Source: Epiperipatus broadwayi (taxonomy: Eukaryota; Onychophora; Udeonychophora; Euonychophora; Peripatidae). From it: a DNA stretch of 64,000 bases. The position numbers were made by a program, and so were the translations under genes. How positions within the stretch are numbered: the first letter of the stretch is position 1; each line of letters starts with the position of its first letter. The stretch spans positions 624,001 through 688,000 of the forward strand of contig JAQFVV010000181.1 in the NCBI GenBank assembly GCA_028023455.1, in the 5' to 3' direction. Below, in pieces: positions 1 through 11,429 of the stretch. The notes under the pieces are model-generated. The model ran no database searches. It was not told the DNA's origin and saw only the letters and a program-made list of their open reading frames with translations.

Positions 1-579
1 GGTAGATATAAAAAACATTTTATATAAAAAGCAAGATGAGAAGTATATGTATTCCTGTTAATATAAAGATATATTTTGCTATAAAGAGAATAAAATTAAA
101 TGGCATGACAGAGCAAATGTGCTATAAAATATTTGTGAGATGTATTTATTGTGTATAATTTGTAAGAATTACTATAATTATTGATATTAATTTGGAATAG
201 ACAGATAAAATTTCTGTTCAAGTTTGTAATTGAAATATTTAATAAACAAACGTAGATTATTGATGATAAATAAATAAGTAATGACAATAATTGGAATTAT
301 AGTCAAAATTATATATAATATTGTTTTTCAAATAATTTAAGTTCATTTTACATGGATGTATAAATTTTAGAATTGTTACATATATATTTATTTACTATTC
401 ATATAAATAATTTTAAATATATTTATTTATCTATTTATTTTTGCAACAGGATAAAGAAGTTCAAATATGAGAGAAGAAAATATCTAACAAATTTTTTAAA
501 AAGGTATAATTGAATTATAGAAGATTGCATATATCTGGTACTTATTTTATTTATTTTATTATTATTTATTTAAAACAGA
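1..579. other. AT-rich DNA, no gene seen
   Basis: No reading frame with recognisable protein features is present on either strand. The stretch is low-complexity A/T with poly-T and TTTA runs. Nothing further can be supported. Confidence 0.6.
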
Positions 580-800
580 GGCAAAACTCTCCATACAGTA
601 ATGCTACTAAATGCAAGCCAGAGTAATCAATAGATGCAATAAGGTTTGTGAAGAAAATTCCTATCTAGTGCCTACTCAAATGGATGATTAGATAATAGAT
701 AGGGATTTTGTGCACAAACCTTCTTGCACCATTGATTACTCTGGCTTGCACTGGATGGCACTACTATTGAGGAAGTTTGCTTCTGTTTTAACAGTTTGTA
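580..800. repeat. Old palindromic copy of the 57-kb hammerhead repeat family
   Basis: The left half (from about 580) and right half (to about 800) are imperfect inverted repeats around a centre near 690. Shared words such as CTATCTAGTGCCTACTC, GATAGGGATTTT and GATTACTCT also occur in the repeat at 57080-57890, so this is a diverged member of that family. The hammerhead core (CTGATGA...GAAA) is not preserved here. It is followed by a GGTGATCATGT motif that also follows other family members at 5290, 44780 and 57430. Confidence 0.6.
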
Positions 801-1289
801 TAAGTATATGAAATGGTGATCATGTCATATATTATTTACTTATTTATTTAATTGTTAATTTAATTTGCATATTTTATTCATATATATTGTAATAAAAATT
901 ATATTATTATTATTTTCCATCATGGTCTTTATTCTCATTCTCATTTAGTCATTTATTTTATTTTGGGTTTAATGCATATCTCTGAATGGGAAATATTATG
1001 CTGGATTTCATCATGTATATTTTTTATCACTAACATAATCATTAAAATTTATCTCAAGATCTATGATGTGTTAATCATAGGATCAATATAATGAGGACAA
1101 AGGGGTGTATCAGGAGTTTGCACTAGGTAAGCACTAATTTGCATGGCATTATTAAATTGACGATTATAAGTTTTGAATTATAATAAATTTAATAAATTTA
1201 TTCATACATTACATAATTTGGCATCACCAATAGTCATGCATTATAAATCCATCTTCTACCACTATAGTATATCATTTATATAATTAAAT
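801..1289. other. AT-rich DNA, no gene seen
   Basis: The flank of the palindromic repeat runs into ordinary AT-rich sequence. No coding or RNA signal was recognised. Confidence 0.5.
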
Positions 1290-1560
1290 TAACAAAATAT
1301 TGCACTGGTCAACAAATGCCATACCCCAACAACCTAAACCTGCGGTCGGACTTCAAACCCAGTCGAAACAAAGAATTAAATCCAAGACCAAACTGGATTC
1401 GAACCCAACTCATGAGCTCAGCTCAAATCAATGGATAACACATGTTGATGGCACATGACTATGCACCAAGGAACTAGCTCAACAAATGATGATTTCTGAG
1501 ACCCCTGATCTGACTCTAGCTAATGTACAATGAAATGGCTATGGCTATTTCTAGATCAAT
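1290..1560 (-). repeat. Possible tRNA-derived SINE with a Pol III B box
   Basis: This block is visibly less AT-rich than its surroundings. On the minus strand it contains GGGTTCGAATCC (plus 1395-1406), an exact match to the Pol III internal B box. A convincing A box or cloverleaf was not found, so this is a candidate tRNA-derived repeat and not a tRNA gene. The limits are set by base composition and are approximate. Confidence 0.35.
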
Positions 1561-2859
1561 TCATATATGTATGTTTGGGTTGCCAATACAGTCAGCGAGC
1601 ATAAGTATTAAAATAATTAATAAATAATGAAGAAAGTCAAAACCAAATACGTTATATAAAATATTTAATAATAATAAATATTTGTTCAAATGTTTATGAT
1701 TAGTATGATATATATATATATTATAATTGACATAATAAATTTAACGGTTTACAAACTATTATACACAATCCTTAAATCCGCAGAAATACTTTCGGTTAAT
1801 TTCTTGAATCTGCCTCAACTGTCATTAAATTCAAAAACAAAGCGGAAGCTTTGACAATTGCAAAATCTCACATGTATAATTAAAAAACAAATGGTAATAC
1901 ATATTCATTATGTATTTATAAAAATTAAATACTTTTTACAAAAATAATTCTGTCTAAAATAAAACAACAAACCATTCATAAATTTGGTTCCGGTAATTAC
2001 AGTGATTGTAATAATGAAATCAGACTCCAGGAATTTTACGTCGAGGGATGCTAAAGGGTGGTCTCTGACTTTTATTTCATTAAAGTTATTTGAACACAAT
2101 GATTGAAATTTCCAGATATTGTATTGAAACATAATTGTCATCTCAAAAAATAGAAAGCTAAAATAGAAAACGTGGTTATTCTAATATTTGGTAAAATTCC
2201 TCCTAGTAAGTTATTAATTAATATATTTAGGGAAGAGATTTGAAAATGATTGGTGGAAGATATTATGCTTTGATAGGATTATAAGGAAGAATAACCAAAC
2301 ATAAAGTGCTTCATATTCTCTTCTACATAAAGAATAATTAGTGTCAATGTTTGCATCAGCCTAACGTTTATAAAAAATCAAAAGACATTTATAGAGACAA
2401 CTAAATAAACCTTTTTAAAATTCACATTTTCTATATTCAATTCAATTATCTTATATTTTTAAACTGACTAGACAACTTTTTTCAAGATTTAAAATATAAT
2501 TTTGTTACATTATTTCTTGTTTATTTATATAAATCTATAATGTAATTCAATTGTGTTTTACACTTCTGAAAAAGACTTCTAGGCAGTTAACATTTTCATA
2601 TAATTGAATTAAATAAAAAACATAGTAAAAATTATAACAAAAGTGATTTTTAAAGATTAATTTTGTGTAACCATGCAAAAATAATAAGATTATTGAATAT
2701 CTTAGTAAATACAAATCTTAGATTTATTTTTATTAATAAATTCAAATTTCTAAGCTTGAATTTTTTGATAACGAAATGGTTAGTGGAAGCTAATATGATT
2801 TCAATTATATTGTCATCTCACAGTTGTACAATTTATACCCTCTCATTATTCAATTTATT
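1561..2859. other. AT-rich DNA, no gene seen
   Basis: No ORF with protein-like composition or recognisable motif. Short A/T microsatellites occur, for example near 1710. Confidence 0.5.
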
Positions 2860-3271
2860 TTTCTATTTAGTCACTTTCTGCTCACCTCCTAACACCAATA
2901 GATTGATCAATAACACCAAAGGCAGAATCAAACCTGAACTCACCCCTCAAGTTGTGTATAAAATCTCCTGCCCCCAAAGAAATTGTATAGCAACATATTA
3001 TGGAGAGACTAAAACTAACATTGCCACCAAAGTAGCTCAACACAGATACCTTTATAATAGAACTAAAACAAAGCTTGATGGTAATTCAGTTTTCGTTGAG
3101 CATGAGAGAGCCACTGGCCATGCTTTTCTAACCACTACAGACAGTATCATTTGCTCTGAAACAAACGATATCAAATGCAAAATCAGGGAAGCTTACTACA
3201 TTGTAGGTGACCCAGTAGCAATCAACAGAAGAGAGGCCTGCTTTTCTCTGTCTCGAAAATGGTCCACATAA
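2860..3271 (+). pseudogene. Penelope-like element, GIY-YIG endonuclease fragment (5'-truncated)
   Basis: The reading frame from about 2870 to the stop at 3271 encodes the linker and GIY-YIG endonuclease end of a Penelope-like retroelement. Visible features are the PPNTNRLINN linker typical of the region between reverse transcriptase and endonuclease, then VVYKISCP, YYGETK and a downstream R/H (KVAQHR), which correspond to the GIY, YIG and catalytic Arg segments. Upstream residues are random AT-rich translation and no in-frame reverse transcriptase is present, so only the 3' end of the element survives. The family differs from the PLE at 14.3-16.05 kb, with which it shares the domain order but little sequence. 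Confidence 0.75.
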
Positions 3272-5229
3272 CATCTGCATATAAATTTGCATCAAATTTG
3301 CATTAATATTATAGTTATTAATCAAATACAAGTCACCATGAATATGGGACTATAAACTGTCCTGAAAGCACTTGGCAGTAAATTTTGATAATTTTAAGTA
3401 CATTGAATAGCTTCATTATCTGTGCACAGAGCATATATATATATATATTAATTTATTTCAAATGCTAATGAACTAAAGCCTTAACTATTAGAAAATATCA
3501 ATAAAAACAAAATGAATAGTTTTATTTAAGAAACTGTTTTACTTGGGAGAAAAGAATCAGTACATATTACAGAACTAAATATTTGCACTTCAGGATAAAG
3601 TAAATTTTATTAATTGTTGCAGGACATTGAGAGAAACCATTATTCTTAAAATGCTTTTGCATTTCTACTTCTCACTACTGCTGCCCTATATAATTTTACT
3701 ACATACATCATTGATTTTTAGAAAGAAATTATAGGTGATCATTTTTAGAAAGAAATTATAGGTGATCATCTAAATATAGAATATTTAAGATGGCATTTCA
3801 TGTCTGAATACGAAATAGACTTTTGAAAAGGAGTTTATATTTTCACTGGAGATTAAAAGCCAATTTTATATTGTATTTTCAATGTATTAGAAACATATAT
3901 AAATAGTTAAGCCCAAAATCTTTTAGGAAGGCAATGGTATGCTGATGGTATTTTCTTTTCATTAAGGATGCTCCACATAGATTAGGTAAATTTCCAATAT
4001 GAAATAAAGTGATGGCATATATTTTCTGTAATAAAATAAGAAAATGAAACCATCATAATAAATCATATGATTAGTTAACTTTACCATATAATTTACTTTC
4101 TATTTCAAGAAATGAGTTTATATAGATAATGAAGAATGGAGAATTTGAGAGATAGTGATGAGGAGAAAGAAATCAGAATCATCTGACTATTTAAGTTGAT
4201 GAGTATTTTTTTATTAAGACATATATTACTCAATAACTACAGCACTGGTAGGGTATTTCAATAAACCTTGTTATAAAAATAGGATCAAAGGTCATTCAAT
4301 ATCCAAATAAACTATTTACAATAGGATCATCTTTTCTCATTTGCCTGCCTTTATATATGATTATCTTAAAAAAACATAGTTTTTATAGAGTTGAGAAATG
4401 TTTCTTGTAAATTGATTATGTGATATTGGAAACAGGTGAATGGTTATATTATATTTTTAATGTGATTTGATAATTGTAATGATAAGTGGAGACATAAAAA
4501 TACTATTAAAGAAGTGTGAATAAAGGTATCATTATAAAAATATTCTACAAATAATTAGGACCATATCATATAATTCTATGTAATTTGTTACATTTTTTAT
4601 AGATATCTACATTCTTTTCATCTGATCATTCCAGATTAATCTAGGCTTTTTCCTCCCACTATGAACAGCTAGTTATTTACTTAATGACAATAAACAATTT
4701 CAAGGTTCATACTGTCCAGATTTAAATCTTAAATTATTGATGTAGCAAAGAAATGCAGTAAGCATTATGTAACAGATCTTGTAAAGGAAAATAGAATATG
4801 ATAAAGATTTTAGTATATTATGAGAAATATTATTAGGTGAAGAAGATTACATATAAGTATAAAATCTTGCAAGACCATGAAGTAAAGAAAAGAATTGAAA
4901 TATAAGAAAAATTTAACATAACTAATTTTATTTGATTTATATTGAGCTATATCTGAAAAGTGCATTTATTAATTCCAAAAATCATTTAAGAAGAAACTTA
5001 GTTTTAGATTTTACCAGTGTTTATTAAATAATCTAAAAAAGCATATCAAAAACTTTTTTAAATATCTTGTATTTATAAAACCAGTTAATTGTAATCAGGG
5101 ATAAACATATTAGCATATATTCTTAAACCAGCTTCCAACTTAGCATCATTTCAAAGAGAAAGTGATGATAAATCTTGATGAATATACATAGTAATTATAT
5201 TTTAATAGATATATTGTTAAAAATAAAAT
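3272..5229. other. AT-rich DNA with a 27-bp tandem duplication
   Basis: No gene recognised. At 3714-3767 a 27-bp unit beginning ATTTTTAGAAAG is present twice in perfect tandem. A (TA)n run lies near 3434. The rest is ordinary AT-rich sequence. Confidence 0.5.
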
Positions 5230-5345
5230 AAATATATTAGGGACCACTGAGCTGTTCTTTTAATTGATACTGCATGTAAATGTGTAAGCATAAAGAATGG
5301 TGATCATGTAATGTTTAATGGTTTCTTTACTTAGATTGAATTTAT
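5230..5345 (+). repeat. Fragment of the 57-kb hammerhead repeat family (flank only)
   Basis: The segment carrying GGTGATCATGTAATGTTTAATGG matches the sequence that follows the palindromes at 800-840, 44770-44800 and 57430-57470. Only the non-ribozyme flank is present, and the boundaries are uncertain. Confidence 0.4.
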
Positions 5346-5447
5346 AAAACATTGCTCAACATTCTTAGTATTGAAAAAAATCTGACTACATATATAAATA
5401 AATATAATATATATATATATATATATATTTATTTATATATGTAGTAG

Positions 5448-5492
<45 letters not shown>

Positions 5493-6340
5493 GCCCTTAT
5501 CTATAGGTCATAATAAGGTAGAGTGGTCAATTACTAAAAAAAATTTAAATTTTAAAATACGTTTGTGTAATATATTGATAATTGTATGATCGATTAGATC
5601 TTATAGTACAATTTAAGGCTGAAAATACCTGGTATATAAAAGTGTAATGGATTGTTTTAAAAGAAAACAGTTAAATAAAGCTTAATTATATCCTTGCTTA
5701 TGGTTGTAAAAGCTGGCCATATAAAATAACACAGCTATAAATAGTTAAAAATATATTAATAATTCGAGTATGATATTTTAAAACTAATAAATTAAATAAA
5801 TGCTATATGTAGTGTTATAATTATATTTAATAGTCAAAATTAATAGAGTATATTTTAAAATAAACTTTAGGATGGTGAGAATTATATTTAGTTCTACATT
5901 TTAAATTATTTTCCAAATTTTTATAAAATATATCAGTTTTGGTAATTTAGACCGAGACGTAAATTAAAAAATCATCTGATAAAGTTAGTAATCATGTGAC
6001 TGTATATTATATACCTTCACACAAACGCCTGTTAGAATATAATAATAAAGTTTGTGAATTATGGAACTAAATGTAATTGCTGTCTATCGTTGAAATGAAT
6101 GTTGAAATATTAAATAGTTATTTTAAATGTTTAAATGATGTAATATTTAAGTAGTGTTTAAAAGTTGAATACAGTTAATAAAAAAATTAAATATTTTATT
6201 TAAATAAAAACAAGATAAATTAAATATTAATATTACAATAGATATTAAATGATATTTTAATAATTGTTTTAAAGTAAATGATTTTGATAAAATTATAATT
6301 GTGTTAAAAAAAATACTATTCTAAATAATATTTAAGGCAT
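5346..6340. other. AT-rich DNA with (TA)n tracts
   Basis: Two (TA)n tracts at about 5408-5430 and 5463-5490 flank a short inverted TTTATATATGTAG motif. No gene seen. Confidence 0.5.
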
Positions 6341-6556
6341 GACGTCATAAATTCTTTATTTTAAAAAGGTTTAATCTATTATAAAACTAAAATGTGTAAA
6401 TTTGTTCGCGCTAAAAAAAGTCATTAACCAATCAATGGAGGTATTTTAGCAGACAAAATATAAGAATTAGACGGAGCGGGAGAAAGTAATGTGTAAGTGA
6501 AGGAGGGAGTAACATATTTTTTTAGCTGTATAAAATCGTAAGCTAGAAAAGTAAGA
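6341..6556 (+). promoter_or_regulatory. Promoter-like patch: CRE palindrome, CCAAT, splice-donor-like site
   Basis: The palindrome TGACGTCA (6341-6348) is a perfect CRE/ATF site. It is followed by an ACCAATCAATGG CCAAT-type motif (about 6427-6438), a less AT-rich stretch (about 6465-6510) and AAAGTAAGAT (about 6548-6557), which fits a 5' splice site. Together they could be a promoter with a short first exon, but no coding exon is visible downstream and each motif is short enough to occur by chance. Confidence 0.2.
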
Positions 6557-6679
6557 TAATTTTAAAATTTTGTATTTGTTTTAAAAGGTTTAATATAATA
6601 TTTTGAACTGCCTTTACATGGAGGGCTAATTTTTAAAAGTTTTCTTACCAGAATATTTTATTCAAGTTTAGCCAAAACC

Positions 6680-7500
6680 TTACAGTAAAATGGAAATACT
6701 ACAGAAAACAGTATATAGAAGTTATGATAAAGGAAAAATATTTGTAAAGTGCCTTGATACAGCTTTATTTATGCTCAACCAGAAACTTATTATTGTAACT
6801 CAGAGGAATATAATTTGGACACTATACAGAAAACTTAAAAGAGAAGTTATTTGCCGTCAGGAAAAATTATGACGCACAAATTTATAAGGCTACTCTGAAG
6901 TTTTTTGTTCTTCTCTATGGAAAATTTAAGATGCGTATATTATAAAGAAAAAATTATGTAAAAAATTATAATGAAGAAAGAATGTTTATCTTTTTAAAGG
7001 AAACATTACAAAGTATATAGTACCAGAATTTTAAAAGAAAGGAAAAAATTACCGAATAATGATATGAAAGAGCTATTGTGTTTTATGAAAAAAAGAACAG
7101 AAAAAACTTTCTCTAAGAGGAATTGGAAAAATATTATAAAGTGGTCATTGGAGGAATGCTTGATTTGGAAAATATAAATCTAATATACTTAATAAAATGG
7201 ATCCATGGAAACAGAAAAGTTTTGTTGAATATTTAAATCAAAGTACTGAGAAGATGCATCATAAAAGTCGCGCGGGAGAAAATATTAGCAAGAAATATTA
7301 GCAGAGGATATGTAGACGTTTTCTTTACGGGATTAATTGATATCATAATTAATAATTGTATTAAATATTATAAAAAACCAAGGATTGTCATCTATGAATA
7401 TTTATTAAACAGAACAATAATTGTTTTACCTTAAAATAGAACATTAAGTGACTGAAGAAGAAATAATAAATATTTTTTTTAGCTTTAATATGAACGGTTT
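6680..7500 (+). pseudogene. Unrecognised decayed coding-like sequence
   Basis: Short lysine-rich reading frames follow one another in shifting frames, for example 6690-6872 and one around 6860-6950 reading YTENLKEKLFAVRKNYDAQI. Less AT-biased words such as AGTCGCGCGGGAG (about 7267) occur within. This could be a decayed gene or transposon ORF, or simply purine-rich DNA. I do not recognise any domain and assign no function. Confidence 0.15.
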
Positions 7501-10213
7501 TCAAGAAAGTTTGATAAAGAAGTACAGTAAATATAGTTTAAATATTTTTTACTAATTTATTTAGAATATAAAATGTTATGTGAGATTAGGGAAAACATAT
7601 AAACATAAATTTAGTAATATTAAAATTTAAATATAATAGCTTGATAAAATTATAGAAATAGTGTTTAAAATAAAGTGTATGGATGTGAATCTTATATCTA
7701 CAAGGATCAAATGGATGGTGAAGCCTACGGAACGCGATCGAGGAGATAAAGATCGTTTGGTAATTTTGAATAGTTATTTATAATGCATAATGTATTTTTT
7801 TTTAGATCATCTATTGACCTAAGAATGAAGTGTGAAAGTTTAAATTATATGTGCACATTTCATACAACATTTTTAACATATAATGAGATAGGAGTAATTC
7901 GGAATATGCATGCAATAATTTATTTAAAGTATATTAATAATATAATTTAACAGAACAATTGTGTGATTCTTTTGAACTTTCATGTGATAAAGTATTCAGA
8001 TATTCAAATAGTTTGTATATGATTAAATATACGGAGGAAAGTAGTAAAAAGATTTTCTTATAGAACAGTGGAATAGTTTTAAAATAAATGAATTTTATTA
8101 TTGTTAGTAAGGCAGATATGTATTTGTCAATGTACAGTATAGAAAAAATCTTGAGAAATAAGATCAGATAGTGACTTGGAAGTACTAGTGGAAAGGAAAC
8201 CAAGATGATGTTTTTTTTTAAGAAATAGGAAAAATAAAGGATTTGGATCATATTTAGTTTGTGTGATTTCAGTATAGTTAACTAAGCCCTATGACTGAAC
8301 ACATATAGTTTGGACAGTGTTTTTACATATCTTTAAACTTTTGATGTTATAATAAAGCTGAAGAAATAGCTTTAGCATCGTTACTATGATAGAGGTTGGT
8401 AGACAGGTAAAGGTCACTCCTCTATAGTGTCTTTTAACTCACTGTGCCATGATTGTCAAGATATATGACGAGTAATATTCTAGTTGTGTTTTGATCCTAT
8501 GCATCTATCTTCGCTATCCTTATTTTGTGAATCTGCATTGGTCAGAAAGATATTTTCAAAGAAATAATGAATAAAATAGAACTGAAGATATGTTATCGTT
8601 TATGTAAGAATAGTTTATTTGCTGGAATGTATAGAATTGTGTAACTTTAAAATTGAAAGTCCAAAATATCATAAAGAGAGAAAGAATTATATAATACATT
8701 GTAAAGTTAATTCAGAAATGAATATAAGATTTTGAAAAGAAATCTAAACCAAGTATTTTAAAAGTGATAATAAAATTTGAATGAAATTTTTTAATAATAT
8801 TTAGAAAATAAGTATTGCATATTTATTAAGAAAATAGTCCAATAATGTACAATAAACATATACTTGTGCATGGTATAGTAATAGTTATAATTATATCATC
8901 CGAAGTAAGGCTTGAATGAGAATATTGGGATTAATAAACATTGGATAATGAATAATAAAAAACCTAATACCGAATGTAGTACAATGTTTTGACTTTGTAA
9001 GATTCCATACAACCAATATAAAACTAAAATTTGTTATTTTGTAGTTTTATTACGAATGTAAATTTTGTAAAAAAAAAATGTAATTTTAATAATATTAGGG
9101 ATGAAAAGTGTTTGTGATAATCATATAAGAAATGCATTTGGTAATAAGCTAACCATAATAATAAATCAAGTAATAATACTGTATTTTCTTAAGTGTTTAA
9201 AAGATAAGATTTAACTAGGAAAAGTAAATAATATTTTGATTTCATTTTATAAACTAATAAACTAAGTTGAGATAGGAGAGTAAGGGATATCCAATGTATA
9301 TAGTGTAAAAATATTGTTAATTTATTTATGTTGTTAATAAACTTTGTTTTAAAATTTATTTTAAAGTTTTTGTGTCCGAGTTGTTATTTCTCCACATGAA
9401 TGCATGAAATCACGATACCTTTATAATTGAAACAGACATATAGGTTTTGCACAAAGGGTAAACATAAAAGTGTTATAATAATTTTGAGAATTTATTGGTA
9501 TGTTAAAATTAAAAGATCATAATTTTATATTATTTATTGGTCATAAGTCAGTTGCCACAATATTACATTAAATTATATGCTAATGTTGCCACACGTATTC
9601 TGTAGTCAGATTGTTAAAATACTACCACGTACATATTTATTTATTTCATTTAGGAAGAAATAAGATTATATTATATTTATTATTGTTATTATTATTTTTA
9701 TTATTATTAGTTGCTGTGTAGTAGATTATGACATAAAATTCCCTTTTCATATTTTACTACCGTAATTTTAAATCAGTTAGAATACAATTTATGAACCTGA
9801 GATTTTATTTTATTTTACTTCATTTTATTTAATTGAGCTAGATTCTTGTTATAAAGAAGATTAAGATATGATTATTATTTTAATCGAAGTGCATAGAGCT
9901 TAGAAAGTCGTAAGAATACTATGAGTTAGTTATTTGGTATAATAGTAAAAAAGAGGGGATAGTGTTCTTATGCCATTGAGGTAGTATCGTGTGGATAATG
10001 TCTCAATGTAGTCTATCTCGTTCCCCGTATTGTCACTCCATGTCTCATGAAAATAGTAAATATTTGTTAATTCATTTTAAAATTGAACCGTATTTGTATT
10101 TTAAAATTAGAGCGAGTAATCATTTTAATTAATGCTGAATATTTCATTTATTTATTTGTTAACTGAGCTAGAACCCGTAATATTCGTAATAAACAATATA
10201 TTTTGGGGTGAGA
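7501..10213. other. AT-rich DNA, no gene seen
   Basis: No supported gene. An unusual less AT-rich patch, GAACGCGATCGAGGAG, lies at about 7730. Short ATT-type microsatellites lie near 9680. The minus-strand frame at 7934-8251 is hydrophobic, has no motif, and reads as chance AT-rich translation. Confidence 0.5.
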
Positions 10214-10485
10214 ACGTGCGGGGGGAGGTTAGAATATATATATATAAAACCAAAACTGTCTAACACTATACTAGCAAAAAATAAAAATGCAAAACCATAA
10301 AACAATACAGTATTAGATTAAATTCAAAATTTTACCAAAATCCTTACACAACCATGGTTTCATCTACTACAAATAGACCTTCTCAAGTGAAAATCAACCT
10401 AAAGGAAAACATATATATATACAAACAAACAAACCTTCCCATAATTCATTTCAAACTCCACCTTCCCTTAATATCAAAAGAAGTC

Positions 10486-10523
<38 letters not shown>

Positions 10524-10529
10524 GATCAC
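10214..10529. repeat. (TA)n microsatellites and AT-rich spacer
   Basis: (TA)n runs at about 10230-10245 and 10489-10520 border the palindromic element that follows. No coding signal. Confidence 0.6.
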
Positions 10530-10893
10530 TAGATGAAGCTTTACCAATAGCTCCTAACAAGCTTGTTTACATAAACACCAAGAGAGATAGAATTCAATAT
10601 CTCTTTTGTTGTCTCCACTTTCAAACCAACTGGTTTCAATCCAATTGGCTCATGTCAGTGAAGGGTAGGGACTAAAAACTAGATCTAGTTTCTAGTCTCT
10701 ACCATTCACTGACAACAAAAGAGATATTGAATTCTATCTAGTTTCTAGTCCCTACCCTTCACTGATGTGAGCCAACTAGCTTGAAACCAGCTGGTCTGAA
10801 GGAGGAGACAATGAAAGAGATATTGAATTTTATCTCTCTTGGGGTTTATGTAAATAAAAGCTTGGTAAGAGTTATTGGTAAAGCTCCATCTAC

Positions 10894-10895
<2 letters not shown>
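10530..10895. mobile_element. Head-to-head palindromic repeat with hammerhead fold (family B)
   Basis: The left arm (about 10530-10690) is an inverted copy of the right arm (about 10690-10895). Words such as CAAAAGAGATATTGAATT, AGTTTCTAGTC and TATTGGTAAAGCT occur on both strands. (TA)n tracts lie on both sides (10489-10520 and 10896-10974). The right arm carries a nearly complete hammerhead-ribozyme fold, annotated separately. No protein is encoded. The inverted-dimer shape resembles inverted terminal repeats of Penelope-like elements, which is an inference. Confidence 0.7.
10756..10802 (+). ncRNA. Hammerhead-ribozyme-like motif, family B (core A9 to U)
   Basis: Every helix of a type I hammerhead can be drawn. 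Stem I is CCTTCA (10756-10761) with TGAAGG (10797-10802). The core strand is CTGATGT (10762-10768). Stem II is GAGC/GCTT (10769-10772 with 10779-10782) closing loop CAACTA. GAAA is at 10783-10786. Stem III is ACC/GGT around AGCT. The cleavage triplet is GTC (10794-10796). The one departure from the consensus is T in place of the invariant A9 at 10768. The inverted copy in the left arm (minus, about 10615-10667) is more decayed. Activity is unknown. Confidence 0.6.
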
Positions 10896-10933
<38 letters not shown>

Positions 10934-10936
10934 GAT

Positions 10937-10974
<38 letters not shown>
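10896..10974. repeat. (TA)n microsatellite, likely RTE target
   Basis: Two long TA runs separated by a short GTAGATGGA spacer. The same dinucleotide repeat reappears right after the RTE element (about 14259-14273), which suggests the LINE inserted into a TA tract. Confidence 0.7.
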
Positions 10975-10976
<2 letters not shown>

Positions 10977-11429
10977 TGCAGAAAGGAGTTTGCTATTAAC
11001 TGAAAGGAGACCCTTTGATTCCTCTTTGAGGCCTTAAAGGAACCGAGCAGGGCAAATTCCTAATGTCCACTCCATACGTTCTTGTCATTGCAGCTGTTAT
11101 TACTATGTGATTATTCATATAGTATACGAACATGGATGGGCTGCTCACCAACACACATTAGCCAGCATGGTGAGTTTATTGGCTTTTTACCTCTGAGTTT
11201 AAGATCAAGAAACACCATGGTCTTTCTTCTCAGTGCCTGATAAGGCAGAATGAATGTTTGTGTAAATGATAAATATTTTTCCAATACATATATACAATTA
11301 TGACAGACAAAAAATAAAGCATGGCCCTTATTCCCAGGAGGCTGTAAAGACACCAACCAAGGCAGCGGTTGGTGGCTGAAGGTGGAGGGTGCTAAGAATC
11401 CCCTGATTGCGGACCCAGGCTGCCATTTG
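10975..11429 (+). promoter_or_regulatory. RTE 5' leader region
   Basis: This stretch lies between the upstream (TA)n tract and the first ATG of the endonuclease ORF. It is less AT-rich than the flanks (GGCCTTAAAGGAACC, GGCAGCGGTTGGTGG) and holds no long frame on the element's strand. It most likely contains the internal promoter and 5' untranslated region, but no specific motif was identified. Confidence 0.4.
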
